64,000 bases of DNA from JAVBMJ01 sp031551275. Its GTDB lineage: Bacteria; Bacteroidota; Bacteroidia; Bacteroidales; Rikenellaceae. The first letter of the stretch is position 1, and each line of letters begins with the position of its first letter. Both the position numbers and the translations under genes were made by a program. Location of the stretch: assembly GCA_031551275.1 (NCBI GenBank), contig JAVBNX010000007.1, positions 1 through 64,000 on the forward strand, read 5' to 3'. A model generated the notes under the pieces. The model searched no databases and was not told the DNA's origin. It worked only from the letters and a program-made list of their open reading frames with translations. Below, in pieces: positions 17,853 through 27,338 of the stretch.

Positions 17853-19349
17853 ATGCTGAGAACTTTAAGAAAGGTCCTTGCCGTCTTGTTCTTTGCCGGG
17901 ATCACGTTGCTCTTCCTCGATTTTACCGGGGTTGCACGCCTGTGGCTCGGCTGGCTGGCGAAGGTACAATTGGTCAAGGCCGTGCTGGCGGTCAATGCCG
18001 CGGTGATCGCCTCTCTGGTTTTGTTGACGCTTTTGTTCGGGCGGGTCTACTGCTCGGTAATCTGCCCGCTGGGGGTGCTCCAGGACGGGATCTCACATGT
18101 TTCTTCGCGGCGAAAGGGCAAGAAGAACCGTTTCCGTTACGCCAAGGCGCAAAGCTGGCTGCGGTACGGCGTGCTGGTTTTGTTCATCGCCGCTCTGGTG
18201 GGCGGGGTTGGCGTGGTCGTCTCCCTGCTGGACCCCTATGCGGGGTACGGGCGTGTGGCGGCTAATTTTTTCGCCCCGGTGTACCGCATGGGGAACAATT
18301 TGCTGGCCTGGTTCGCGGAGCGGGCGGGGAGTTATGCGTTCTATCCGACCCAGGTCTGGATCAAGAACTGGACGGTCTTCGGTGTGGCGGCCCTTACCCT
18401 GGGCGTGGTCGGCGTGCTGGCGTGGCGCAGGGGGCGGACGTGGTGCAACGCGCTTTGCCCGGTGGGGACGGTTTTGGGGCTGCTATCGCGCGTGTCGATT
18501 TTCAGGCCCGCTTTCGACAGGGAGAAATGCACGAAGTGCGGACTTTGCGAGAGGAGCTGTAAGGGGTCGTGCATCGACTCGGCCAATATGAAGATCGATC
18601 AAAGCCGATGTGTGGCGTGCTTCGACTGCATCGACAAGTGCAAATTCGAGGCGATGAACTACACGGCGCGCAGGACGGGAAAGGCCGGACAGCGCGTGGA
18701 GGCCGGGGGGGCCGGGAAAGGATTTTCCCGCCGGAATTTCCTCTCCATCGCCGGGTTGGCCCTGTTGACCCATACCGTCAAAGCGCAGCAGTTGAAGGTC
18801 GACGGCGGGTTGGCCGAGATAGAGGATAAGCAGAGGCCGGAGCGGAAAACCCCGGTCGTGCCCCCCGGGGCGGGCGGGGCGGCCCATATCAAACAGCATT
18901 GCACGGCGTGCCAGCTCTGCGTCTCGTCGTGCCCCAACCATATCCTGGTCCCCTCGGGCAGCCTCTCGACGCTGATGCAGCCCGAGATGACCTTCGAGCA
19001 GGGGTTTTGCCGCCCGGAGTGCGTGGAGTGCTCGCAGGTCTGCCCCACGGGGGCGATCGCACCCATCGACGCGGCAGAGAAGTCGGCGATCTCCATCGGG
19101 CAGGCCGTCTGGATCGGGAACAACTGCATCGTCAACACCGACCAACTGCCCTGCACGGCGTGCCAGAGGCATTGCCCGACGGCGGCCATCGCGCTGGTGG
19201 CGTTGAATCCTGAAGACAGGAAATCGCTTCAGGTACCCGTCATAAACAAGGAGTTGTGCATCGGGTGCGGGGCGTGCGAGTACTATTGCCCGGCGCGGCC
19301 CTTCAGCGCGATCTACGTGGAGGGCAATCACAGGCATCATTCGGTTTAA
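17853..19349 (+). CDS. NapH/NapG-like fusion: membrane ferredoxin joined to a Fe-S protein through an internal twin-arginine segment
   Basis: 498 aa. The first half is NapH/NosR-like: four or five membrane helices, the paired CxxxCP motifs YCSVICP and CNALCP, then two clusters CTKCGLCERSC and CVACFDCIDKC. At residues about 290-312 there is a twin-arginine motif plus hydrophobic stretch (SRRNFLSIAGLALL) followed by AQ, like a Tat signal in mid-protein. The second half is NapG-like with four further Cys clusters (CTACQLCVSSCP, CVECSQVCP, CTACQRHCP, CIGCGACEYYCP). It should carry electrons across or along the inner membrane; the donor and acceptor are unknown. The Fe-S aldo/keto reductase follows 12 bases later. 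Confidence 0.85.
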   Translation: MLRTLRKVLAVLFFAGITLLFLDFTGVARLWLGWLAKVQLVKAVLAVNAAVIASLVLLTLLFGRVYCSVICPLGVLQDGISHVSSRRKGKKNRFRYAKAQSWLRYGVLVLFIAALVGGVGVVVSLLDPYAGYGRVAANFFAPVYRMGNNLLAWFAERAGSYAFYPTQVWIKNWTVFGVAALTLGVVGVLAWRRGRTWCNALCPVGTVLGLLSRVSIFRPAFDREKCTKCGLCERSCKGSCIDSANMKIDQSRCVACFDCIDKCKFEAMNYTARRTGKAGQRVEAGGAGKGFSRRNFLSIAGLALLTHTVKAQQLKVDGGLAEIEDKQRPERKTPVVPPGAGGAAHIKQHCTACQLCVSSCPNHILVPSGSLSTLMQPEMTFEQGFCRPECVECSQVCPTGAIAPIDAAEKSAISIGQAVWIGNNCIVNTDQLPCTACQRHCPTAAIALVALNPEDRKSLQVPVINKELCIGCGACEYYCPARPFSAIYVEGNHRHHSV

Positions 19350-19361
19350 AGCGCGTTTCGT

Positions 19362-20759
19362 ATGGAAAAGAGGGATAAAAAAGGGATAAGCCGCAGGGGT
19401 TTTCTTAAAACCCTGGGCGCGGGCGCTGTCGTGACCACGGCGGGCCTGGCGGGGTGCAAGCCCCGAAATACGGTTACCGCGCAGGGCGGCGAATTGGGGG
19501 AGGTGCCCGTCGATCAGATGACCTACCGGGTCAACCCCCACACGGGCGACAAGGTGTCGCTTCTGGGGTACGGGTGTATGCGCTGGCCGCTGCGCAAAAA
19601 GGCGGACGGGAGCGACGAGGTGGACCAGGATACGGTCAATGAGCTGGTAGACTACGCCATCGCGCACGGGGTCAACTACTTCGATACGGCCCCCGTCTAC
19701 ATTCGGGGTTGGTCGGAGGCCGCCACCGGGATTGCCCTGAGCCGCCACCCCCGGGAGAAGTACTTTGTCGCCACCAAAGCCTCCGTGGGGCACAGCAATA
19801 CGCCGGAGGCGGGGATCGCCATGTATCATAAGTCGATGCGCGATTTGCAGGTCGACTACATCGACTACTACCTGCTGCACAACGTGGGGGCGAGCATCGA
19901 GGCGTTCCACAAGCGGTTTATCGACAACGGGCTGTTGGACTTCTTTTTAAAAGAGCGCGAGGCGGGGCGCATACGCAACCTGGGATGGTCCTACCACGGC
20001 AACGTCGAGGGGTTCGACTACGTGTTGGCCTACGACGATATACAATGGGATTTCTGCCAGATACAGCTCAACTACCAGGACTGGCGGCACGCCGATCCCA
20101 GACGCAACGCCAACGCCGAGTACGTCTACGGAGAGCTGGTCAAAAAGAACGTCCCGGCGGTAATCATGGAGCCGCTTTTGGGGGGCAGGCTGGCGCGGGT
20201 CCCGGTGCAGGCGCTGGACATCATGCGGGAGATCCACCCCCACGACACGGCGGCCAAATGGGCTTTCCGCTACGCGGGGACGCCTGAAAACGTGCTGACC
20301 GTGTTGAGCGGAATGGTCTACATGGAGCACTTGCAGGAGAACATCCGCACCTATTCGCCCCTGCTCCCCGTCGACGCGCGCGAGGTCGCGGCTTTGGAGC
20401 GGGTGACGGAGATCCTGATCGACTCCGATTACATCCAGTGCACCGAGTGCCAGTATTGTATGCCGTGCCCCTACGGGATCGATATCCCGGGCGTTTTCGG
20501 CCACTACAACCGGTGCGTGAGCGCGGGCGAGATGCTCCAGAGCTCGCAGGACGAGAATTACAAAAGGGCGAGGCGCGCCTTCCTGGTCGGGTACGACCGC
20601 AGCGTGCCCAAACTCCGGCAGGCCGACCATTGCACCGAATGCAACCAGTGCCGCCCGAAGTGCCCACAGGGGATCAATATCCCCATGGAGATGCGGCGCG
20701 TGGACGCCTACGCCGAGCAGCTCAAGCGCAAAACGGAGTTCCCTTCGGAGGAGCTTTAA
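19362..20759 (+). CDS. Tat-exported aldo/keto reductase with C-terminal 4Fe-4S domain
   Basis: 465 aa. The N-terminus has a twin-arginine motif (SRRGFLKTLGAGAV) and then a possible lipobox LAGC, so it is exported folded. The aldo/keto reductase barrel (about 45-340) keeps the catalytic tetrad: Asp and Tyr in FDTAPVY, Lys in VATKASVG, His in YLLHNV. The C-terminus adds two ferredoxin-like Cys sets (CTECQYCMPCPYG and CTECNQCRPKCPQG). Its place right behind the NapH/NapG-like fusion suggests that protein passes electrons to it. Substrate unknown. Its stop lies one base from that of the converging DUF3089 gene. Confidence 0.88.
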   Translation: MEKRDKKGISRRGFLKTLGAGAVVTTAGLAGCKPRNTVTAQGGELGEVPVDQMTYRVNPHTGDKVSLLGYGCMRWPLRKKADGSDEVDQDTVNELVDYAIAHGVNYFDTAPVYIRGWSEAATGIALSRHPREKYFVATKASVGHSNTPEAGIAMYHKSMRDLQVDYIDYYLLHNVGASIEAFHKRFIDNGLLDFFLKEREAGRIRNLGWSYHGNVEGFDYVLAYDDIQWDFCQIQLNYQDWRHADPRRNANAEYVYGELVKKNVPAVIMEPLLGGRLARVPVQALDIMREIHPHDTAAKWAFRYAGTPENVLTVLSGMVYMEHLQENIRTYSPLLPVDAREVAALERVTEILIDSDYIQCTECQYCMPCPYGIDIPGVFGHYNRCVSAGEMLQSSQDENYKRARRAFLVGYDRSVPKLRQADHCTECNQCRPKCPQGINIPMEMRRVDAYAEQLKRKTEFPSEEL

Positions 20760-20760
20760 G

Positions 20761-21771
20761 CTACGGCTGCGCAGCGAGGTAGGCCGCCGTGCGGTCGGCG
20801 ACGTTCTGTTGCAGGTCGTAGTAGTAGAAAGAGTAATCGCAACCGTGGAGCACGCCCACCGGAAAGACGGGAAGGGGGATCGCGTAGTCTTCGGGATCGA
20901 CGGTAGAGCAGACCACCACGCCCCGGGCCAGGTCGAGCTGCGCGTCGGCGTAGTGGTCCGTTTTCTGGAAGACGCCCGGCGAGGTTTCCAGCCTTGCGCC
21001 CAGGCTCAGGGATTCGTCCGCGCGGGTTTCCGTCCTCGTCCAACTGATCGGGTTGATTACCAGCGCCCCAGGGGTCACAACCGGGTTGGCGACCGTTAAT
21101 CCGGGCGATTCGGTGTTCCATGAGACGATCGTGCCCGGGTCTGCGGCCCCGGTAGCGAACTTCAAGGGGGGATTGGCGTCAAGGAACCCCTGCGTGACCG
21201 AGTAGCCGATCAGATAGGCGCACACGAACCGGTCGAGCAATTCAGGTTCGCTTTTGATGTATTCCAGCACATTGAGCAGGGTTTGCGAACCCTGTGAATG
21301 GCCGGCAAGGATAAAGGGCCTGCCGCCGCTGTAATGGTCGAGGTAGTGCTTGAAGGCGGCGACCATGTCCCTGGCCGGGACCTCGCGAACCAGTTCATCG
21401 AGTTTATCGGCGGAAAGCGTGAGTGCGTGGACAGCGTTCAGTTGCCGGTAATGGGGCATGAAGAGGTTGGCGCTCTGCTCGTAAACGGTCGCCTGGCTCA
21501 CACGTATACCGGCAGCCACAGCCCTCATCGCCTGGTCGGTGACGGCGCAGTAACTTTCCTCGCCGTAGTAGGTCGTGGGGCAGGCGAAAAACACGTCCAC
21601 GGGCTTGGCCGCAACGGGGGCGACGTAGAGCCAGTTGCCGGCGTCGGAATAGTCGGTCGGGATGTCCCGCGGATCGGGGTTCGGAGGATCGCCGGTGCAG
21701 CCATCTTTGCAGGAGGTTAAAAGCGTTGCGGCGGCCAGTGCGCACAGGCAAACGAAGATGTCGGGTTTCAT
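20761..21771 (-). CDS. DUF3089 alpha/beta-hydrolase lipoprotein
   Basis: 336 aa. Signal with lipobox LLTSC, Cys 21, so a lipoprotein. The mature part fits DUF3089: NWLYVAPVAAKPVDVFFACPTTYY at the start, the nucleophile elbow AGHSQGSQ in the middle, and the C-terminal FPVGVLHGCDYSFYYYDLQQNVADR with the likely catalytic Asp and His. A serine hydrolase or esterase of unknown substrate. It lies 18 bases after the TonB-plug protein gene and is probably the last gene of that minus-strand run. Confidence 0.85.
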   Translation of the reverse strand: MKPDIFVCLCALAAATLLTSCKDGCTGDPPNPDPRDIPTDYSDAGNWLYVAPVAAKPVDVFFACPTTYYGEESYCAVTDQAMRAVAAGIRVSQATVYEQSANLFMPHYRQLNAVHALTLSADKLDELVREVPARDMVAAFKHYLDHYSGGRPFILAGHSQGSQTLLNVLEYIKSEPELLDRFVCAYLIGYSVTQGFLDANPPLKFATGAADPGTIVSWNTESPGLTVANPVVTPGALVINPISWTRTETRADESLSLGARLETSPGVFQKTDHYADAQLDLARGVVVCSTVDPEDYAIPLPVFPVGVLHGCDYSFYYYDLQQNVADRTAAYLAAQP

Positions 21772-21789
21772 AAGCGTTTGGTTTATGGG

Positions 21790-24654
21790 TTACTCCCGCA
21801 CCACGGTCGCCGTGGCGCGGCAGAGGGATCCCTTTTCGGTAACGCCCTCCAGGATCACGTCGTAGTCGGCGGGGCGGTCGGCGGCAAAGAAGCTGACCCG
21901 GGCGCGGCCCAGCGAGTCGGTCCGCACTTCGGGGTCCCAGTAGATCGTGGTTCGAAGGTCGGGTTTGGGCTGCTTGTAGACCTCGGGCACATCATAGGCG
22001 GGTTGGTAGAAGGCCGCCGGTTTTTTGTAGCCCAGGGGCGTGACGGTGGCGATCGAGGGGAGGGGAGGGCTGGCCGAGACGTTGGCGCCGCTCTTCAGGT
22101 AGATCAGAATCACGCCGCCCGAGGCTCCCAGGCCGAAGATGCCGGCTTCGGGGCCGGAGACCAGGTCGATCTGCTCGATGTCGTTGGGCGAGATCATCTC
22201 GATGTAGGAGGAGTCGACGCCTATGTTGTCCACGTAGTAAAGCGGGGCGTCGTGGCTGCCGCGGATCGAGACCGAGGTGCCCGAGACCTGTACGCCGGGC
22301 AGCATGCCGATCAGCATGAAGATCGTGCTGCCCTGGAAGCGGGAGATGGTCTCCTGGTCGAGCGAGTGGGTGGGGTTGGTGCCGTAGATGTTCTGCACGG
22401 CGGGGTTTTGGGGTCGTTGACTCTTGACGGTTACCGCGTCGATGTCGATCACGCGCATGCCCCCCTCGTAGTAGTAGCGCTCCTTGGATTGGCGCAGGAA
22501 GTAGTCGGGGATCTCCTGGGCGGCCCTGCGGACCATCGCCAGGCCCACGTCGCCCCGGGGAAAGGTGTCCGGGTTGATCTTCAGGGTGGTCGTCTTGTTG
22601 TTGCCCCCGCGCGTCATCGATTGGAGCACGAAGGTGGTGCTGTCGGGGAATTCGAGGCCTACGAAGTTGAATTTGTGGGTGCCCGTGACCTGGAAGCGGT
22701 CGAGGTAACCCGTGGTGGGCGACAGGATTAGGATGTAGGGGTCGCGGGCGGCGTTGCCGAAAAAGCCGCGGATCTCGCCTGAGATCGACTGGCTGTCCTC
22801 GTGGCGGAACCGGATCGGGGCGTACTCCTGCCGCAGGATCGCGCCCACATCGAAGCGCGTCCACCCCTGGGTGAGCATCAACAGGTCGAGGCAGTCGTCC
22901 ACATCGGCGTCGGGGCTCTCGAAGTAGTAGCCCGGCTCCTCGATGTGGCCCTTCAGATCGGAGGTCAAAAGCAGGTTGGAGAGGATGTTGTCGCGGTTCC
23001 TGTCCAGGTGGACCGAGTTGCGGTCGGTTACCGAGAGCGAGAAATTGCCTGCGGCGGGATTGCCCCCGCCGTCTTTGATCTCCACGTCGAGGTTGACTTT
23101 GCCGCGGGCGTTGTATTTCTGCTTGTCGGGGCGGATGCTCCCCGCGGCGATGTCGTTGCCCCGCACGAAAACCAGCCTTTGGGAGAGAACCTCGCTCGAT
23201 TGCTTGTCCACGACGGCGAACTGCATGATCCCCGAAGGGAGGCCCTCCAGGGAGATCGCCTTGGAGAGCTTGCCCGGGATGACCGGCTCGCCCGCGACCA
23301 CACGCCCCCGCTGCTGGACCACCAGGCCCAGTTTGCTGACATCGATGTCGGGGGTGGCGGAGATCTGGTACATGGCCCGGCCCTTGAACTGGATGATGCG
23401 CAGGCTCACGCCCGAGCTTACCGCGGCGGGCAGGGAGAAGGTCTTGGTCACATCCTTGCAGGTCAGCTTGGCCGTGTAGCTCTCGCCCGGTGTGGGGATC
23501 AGCGTGAAGCGCCCCATGCCCTTGTGCAGGGTCGAGATCTCGGCCACCTCCTCGCCCTGGGCGTTGTAGATGCCGCCCTTTACCTCGCGCGAGAGGCCGT
23601 CCCTGCCGATCGCCTTGAAAGCGACCACCTGCAGGCCCGAGGCGATCAGGTCGCCCCCCTCGGGGAAGAACTGGACCTCGAAATCGGAGCTCTGGGAGGG
23701 GAGATTTACCGTGCGGCTGACCAGCGTGTTGGCCACGTCGAGGCTCAGGTCGACGAACGACGCGTCGGGGATCGCGTCCAGGGGGATGCGGATGGTCCCG
23801 TCGTTGTCTGTGCGCATGCTCGAGGGGCGCAGGCCCGGCGCGGAGTAGTTGACCCGGGTGGCCTGGATGGGATCGCCGGAGCGGTCCAGCAGGCGGATGA
23901 CGGCGTATTTGACCCCGTCGATCGTCGAGAAGGCGACCTGCTGGCTGACCAGATCGTCGACCGGGTTGCCGATGCGCATCTGTTGGCGGAAGAAGTAGTC
24001 CGGCCCGGCGTTGCGCATCCACTGGGTGTAGGCCCGAAGCGCGTAGTCGCCCTCGGGGAGCTGGGGATCCAGCGGCAGGCAGTTGTGGTAGCCGCCCGGA
24101 TCGCTCTTTCTGATCTTGATGCGCTGGAGCACCGTGTCGCGGCGGTCCAGCAGCTCGACGTAGATGTAGTGGGTGCCCACGGCCTCGGAGTTGGTAATCG
24201 CGTTGAGCAGGTAGCCCTTCAGCCAGACGGTGTCCCCGGCCACGTAGTAGGGCTTGTCGGTTTGCAGGTAGAGCTTCTCGGCGATGCCGCGCTCGTAGTA
24301 CTTGATGAAGTGCTCGAAGACCCACGACGGGAAGTCGTCCACTGTGGCCTTCAGTTCGAAAGGCTCCACGGCCTCGCCCGAAGCGTTGAAGATCACGGGG
24401 GGGAGGGCCGGTTGGGCGGTCTGCGCCGATTTTTTGGACTGTTCCCCGGATTGCTCCTTCGCCTTTTCGGCGGCTTGTTGCTGCTGCCTATGGCGTTGCT
24501 CGGCAGCACGCTGGCGGTCGAACTCTTTCTGGGCATCGGTTTTCTGTGCGGGCCTGCCGTACGCGCCGGAGGTGTTGCGGGGCTGTGCCCAACCGGCGGC
24601 GGGCGCCAGCAAAAGGGCCGCCAGCGTGAGTGCCGCCCAAAGGTTCCTGCTCAT
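21790..24654 (-). CDS. MG2-like protein with a TonB-receptor plug domain but no barrel
   Basis: 954 aa, exported (signal to about residue 23). A Gln/Lys-rich low-complexity stretch (about 35-85) precedes a macroglobulin-like region that starts LYLQTDKPYYVAGDTVWLKGY, as in alpha-2-macroglobulin MG2 domains. Further Ig-like domains run to about 650. Near residues 770-880 is a TonB-dependent-receptor plug (LPGVQVSGTSVSIRG, then APLYYVDNIGVD, then ISPNDIEQIDLV). Only about 75 residues remain, so no 22-strand barrel follows. It abuts the S9 peptidase gene (stop and start adjoin). Role unknown; perhaps envelope protein binding or assembly. Confidence 0.85.
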   Translation of the reverse strand: MSRNLWAALTLAALLLAPAAGWAQPRNTSGAYGRPAQKTDAQKEFDRQRAAEQRHRQQQQAAEKAKEQSGEQSKKSAQTAQPALPPVIFNASGEAVEPFELKATVDDFPSWVFEHFIKYYERGIAEKLYLQTDKPYYVAGDTVWLKGYLLNAITNSEAVGTHYIYVELLDRRDTVLQRIKIRKSDPGGYHNCLPLDPQLPEGDYALRAYTQWMRNAGPDYFFRQQMRIGNPVDDLVSQQVAFSTIDGVKYAVIRLLDRSGDPIQATRVNYSAPGLRPSSMRTDNDGTIRIPLDAIPDASFVDLSLDVANTLVSRTVNLPSQSSDFEVQFFPEGGDLIASGLQVVAFKAIGRDGLSREVKGGIYNAQGEEVAEISTLHKGMGRFTLIPTPGESYTAKLTCKDVTKTFSLPAAVSSGVSLRIIQFKGRAMYQISATPDIDVSKLGLVVQQRGRVVAGEPVIPGKLSKAISLEGLPSGIMQFAVVDKQSSEVLSQRLVFVRGNDIAAGSIRPDKQKYNARGKVNLDVEIKDGGGNPAAGNFSLSVTDRNSVHLDRNRDNILSNLLLTSDLKGHIEEPGYYFESPDADVDDCLDLLMLTQGWTRFDVGAILRQEYAPIRFRHEDSQSISGEIRGFFGNAARDPYILILSPTTGYLDRFQVTGTHKFNFVGLEFPDSTTFVLQSMTRGGNNKTTTLKINPDTFPRGDVGLAMVRRAAQEIPDYFLRQSKERYYYEGGMRVIDIDAVTVKSQRPQNPAVQNIYGTNPTHSLDQETISRFQGSTIFMLIGMLPGVQVSGTSVSIRGSHDAPLYYVDNIGVDSSYIEMISPNDIEQIDLVSGPEAGIFGLGASGGVILIYLKSGANVSASPPLPSIATVTPLGYKKPAAFYQPAYDVPEVYKQPKPDLRTTIYWDPEVRTDSLGRARVSFFAADRPADYDVILEGVTEKGSLCRATATVVRE

Positions 24655-26724
24655 CTATTTCAGGTATTTATCCAACCAGCCGAAGAATTCCCGGTTCCAG
24701 ACCAGCGAGTTCTGGGGCTTGAAGACCTGGTGGGCTTCGTTCTCGAAGAAGACCAGCCTCGCCTCCAGCCCCCGGTCGCGGGCCGCGGTAAAGGCCTCCA
24801 GGCTTTGGGTATAGGGGATGCGGAAGTCCTGCGCCCCGGTGATGATCAGGATGGGGGTGTCCCAATTCTTGACCAGCTTGTGGGGCGAGTTCTCGTAGGA
24901 GCGTTGGGCCGTGGGCGAGTCGCTCCAGGGGGCGCCGCCCAGGTCGTTGTTGGGGAACCAGAGCTCCTCGGTGGAGGCGTACTGGCCCTCCAGGTTGAAC
25001 ATGCCACAGTGGGAGATAAAGGCTTTGAAGCGCTTTTCGTGCACGCCCATCAGATAGAACGACGAGTAACCCCCGTAGCTCGCCCCCACGCAACCCAGGC
25101 GGGTCTCATCCACCCAGGGCTCGGCGGCCACGTTGTCGATGGCCGAGAGGTAGTCCCGGATGTTCTGGCCCGAGTAGTCGCCCGAGATCTGGTCCAGCCA
25201 CTCCTGCCCGAAGGAGGGCAGGCCCCGGCGGTTGGGCGCCACCACCACGTAGCCCTGCGCGGCCATCAGCTGGAAGTTCCAGCGGTAGCTCCAGAACTGG
25301 CTGACCACGCTCTGGGGACCGCCCTGGCAATACAACAGGGCGGGGTATTTCTTGTTGGGGTCGAAGTCGGGCGGGGTAATTACCCAGGTCAGCATCTCTT
25401 GTCCGTCGGTGGTGGGGATCATCCGTTTCCCGACCGATCCGATGCGGATATTCCTGTATATGTGGCCGTTCAGGTCGGTAAGTAGCTCGAGTTTGCCGTC
25501 TTCGCGCAGGGTAAACAACTCGCTCGCCCGGTTGATCGACATGACCTCGGCGACGGTCAGGCCGCTGACCGTCGAGAAGCGGATCACGTCGTGGGGGCCT
25601 TCGGTCAGCACCTCCACGTTGCCCGCCAGATCCGCCTCGCAGATCTGGTGCGTGGCCTCGATGGGGGCGACAAAGCGGATCGCCTCGTTGCCGATCCACT
25701 CCAGCCCGGTGGCGTTGTAGTCGAAGTTGCGGGTCAGGTCGAGCATCGCCTTGCTCTCCAGAAAGATGACCATCAGCCGCTCCTTGTCCGACTCATTGCC
25801 CGCGCGGGGCATGCTCGTGAAGGCCAGCTTGCGGTCGTCGGGCGAGAAGGCGGGGTATTTGTCGTAGCCGGGCATCCCCTGGGTCAGGTTGACGGTGGAT
25901 TGGTCCGCCAGGTCGTATAGGTAGATATCCGAATCGGTGCTCACGGCGTACTGGTGCCCCGTCAGCTTCTTGCAGGTGTAGGCGATCTGGTCCGAAGCGT
26001 TGTTCCAGGCGATCTCCGCCGCGTCGAAGTAGGGCGAAAGGGGCGCGTCCCAAGGCTCATTCTCCATGATGTCGCGGTGGTTGCGCAGCCCCCAGTGGTA
26101 GAGGTCGGCCAGGTGGATGTGGCGGAATTCCCCCTCGTTCCAGTGGTCCCAGTGGCGCGCCATCAGATCGTCGTAGATCAGCGCTTTGGCCCTGGGGCAG
26201 TCGGGGTAGAGGTCGCTTGCTTTGTGCTTTTCGACCTTGACGGGCTTAACGTACCACACCTTGAGGTTGTCCGGGGATACCTGAAACGCCTCGATGCCGC
26301 CCTCGATTTGGGAGACCTGCACGGGCTTGCGGGCCCGCACGTTGATCTTCCAGAGCTGGCTCTCGCCGCCCCGGTCGGAGAGGAAGAAGAGGTTGCGCCC
26401 GTCGTCGCTCCACTGTGGGTCGCTGTCGTGGTAGTCGCCTTTGGTCAGGCACTCCATTTTGGTCCCGTCGGCGTTGCAGAGCCAGATCGAGGAGTAGCTT
26501 CTGTTCTCGTCCATCTTGTAGCGCGTGACGGTCATCGCGACACGCTGGCCTGAGGGGTGGATCACGCTGCCGCCCACTCGGTTCATTTTCCACATCACCT
26601 CGGGGGTAAGGATACCCGCGGCGATCTGCTCTTCGGTCATCGGGTCGTGGACCAGCAGGGCCGCACGGTCGTTGCAGGAGAGCGCCATTGCCGCCGTTGC
26701 TGCCATGAGAAGAAGTTTTTTCAT
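24655..26724 (-). CDS. S9-family peptidase (prolyl oligopeptidase-like), lipoprotein
   Basis: 689 aa. The signal ends in lipobox ALSC (Cys 17), so it is a membrane-anchored exported peptidase. Residues about 45-400 form a WD40-like beta-propeller; the alpha/beta-hydrolase domain follows with Ser in GASYGGYSSF, Asp in TGAQDFRIPY and His in NEAHQVF, all present. Such enzymes trim peptides, often at Pro or Ala. Start overlaps the NUDIX stop by ATGA and its stop adjoins the TonB-plug gene, suggesting one transcript NUDIX-peptidase-plug-DUF3089. Confidence 0.92.
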   Translation of the reverse strand: MKKLLLMAATAAMALSCNDRAALLVHDPMTEEQIAAGILTPEVMWKMNRVGGSVIHPSGQRVAMTVTRYKMDENRSYSSIWLCNADGTKMECLTKGDYHDSDPQWSDDGRNLFFLSDRGGESQLWKINVRARKPVQVSQIEGGIEAFQVSPDNLKVWYVKPVKVEKHKASDLYPDCPRAKALIYDDLMARHWDHWNEGEFRHIHLADLYHWGLRNHRDIMENEPWDAPLSPYFDAAEIAWNNASDQIAYTCKKLTGHQYAVSTDSDIYLYDLADQSTVNLTQGMPGYDKYPAFSPDDRKLAFTSMPRAGNESDKERLMVIFLESKAMLDLTRNFDYNATGLEWIGNEAIRFVAPIEATHQICEADLAGNVEVLTEGPHDVIRFSTVSGLTVAEVMSINRASELFTLREDGKLELLTDLNGHIYRNIRIGSVGKRMIPTTDGQEMLTWVITPPDFDPNKKYPALLYCQGGPQSVVSQFWSYRWNFQLMAAQGYVVVAPNRRGLPSFGQEWLDQISGDYSGQNIRDYLSAIDNVAAEPWVDETRLGCVGASYGGYSSFYLMGVHEKRFKAFISHCGMFNLEGQYASTEELWFPNNDLGGAPWSDSPTAQRSYENSPHKLVKNWDTPILIITGAQDFRIPYTQSLEAFTAARDRGLEARLVFFENEAHQVFKPQNSLVWNREFFGWLDKYLK

Positions 26725-27338
26725 ATTCGTTCTTTATTGTCTTGCATCCAGGCGCCGTGGGCCGCGAGCGTTTCGCGGATGTTGGCGAAGCTGTCCCGGG
26801 TCAGATCCGCGGGGTCGCGGGTCCAGACCGCCTGCCCGATGCCCTCTTCGGTTTGGGGCATGGGCGTCTCGTTCCCGTCGTACCGCATGGCGTACCAGCG
26901 GCACTCCTTGAGGGTCCAGCGGCCACGGAATTTGTAGATGTGGCGGGTGGCGGGAAGCTCGCCCAGGATAACGGGGCCGGTAATCCCGCACTCCTCCTCG
27001 ACCTCCCGCACGGCGCATTGCCGCGGGCTTTCGTCCTCTTCGAGGTGGCCCTTGGGCAGGTCCCAACGGTTGGCGCGCAGGATCATCAGGGTCTCTCCTT
27101 TGGGGTTGGACACCACGCCGCCGCACGCCAGGGCCACGCGGAATTGCCCGCGAAACAGCTCGTAGGCCGCTCCGGGATCGGGACAAACCACATTCAGGCT
27201 ATTGCAATTCCGCAAAATTTTAAGCACCTTTGTCCGATCTATCGCATCTGCCGCGTACAGCGTTACGCCTTGTGGCGCGGCGTGCTGGCAACGCGTAAAG
27301 ATAACGGTTTTATCCTCGAATCCTACCTTGTAATCCAT
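26721..27338 (-). CDS. NUDIX hydrolase
   Basis: 205 aa from ATG at 27338 (an upstream TTG at 27356 would overlap pyrE). The NUDIX box is intact: GHLEEDESPRQCAVREVEEE fits Gx5Ex7REUxEExGU. About 70 residues precede it, a known extension in Bacteroidales homologues. It hydrolyses a nucleoside diphosphate linked to some moiety; the substrate is not predictable. It is divergent from pyrE with only 12 bases between the two ATGs, so each promoter must lie within or before the other gene. Confidence 0.88.
   Translation of the reverse strand: MDYKVGFEDKTVIFTRCQHAAPQGVTLYAADAIDRTKVLKILRNCNSLNVVCPDPGAAYELFRGQFRVALACGGVVSNPKGETLMILRANRWDLPKGHLEEDESPRQCAVREVEEECGITGPVILGELPATRHIYKFRGRWTLKECRWYAMRYDGNETPMPQTEEGIGQAVWTRDPADLTRDSFANIRETLAAHGAWMQDNKERI

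Noticed and set aside
22801..25485. 894-aa open frame on the plus strand
   Set aside because: Antisense to the TonB-plug and S9 peptidase genes, no recognisable domain, biased composition.
27276..27292. Short match (about 14 bases, GGCGTGCTGGCAAC) to sequence next to repeat copy A
   Set aside because: It lies inside the NUDIX coding region, lacks the rest of the repeat and is short enough to be chance.
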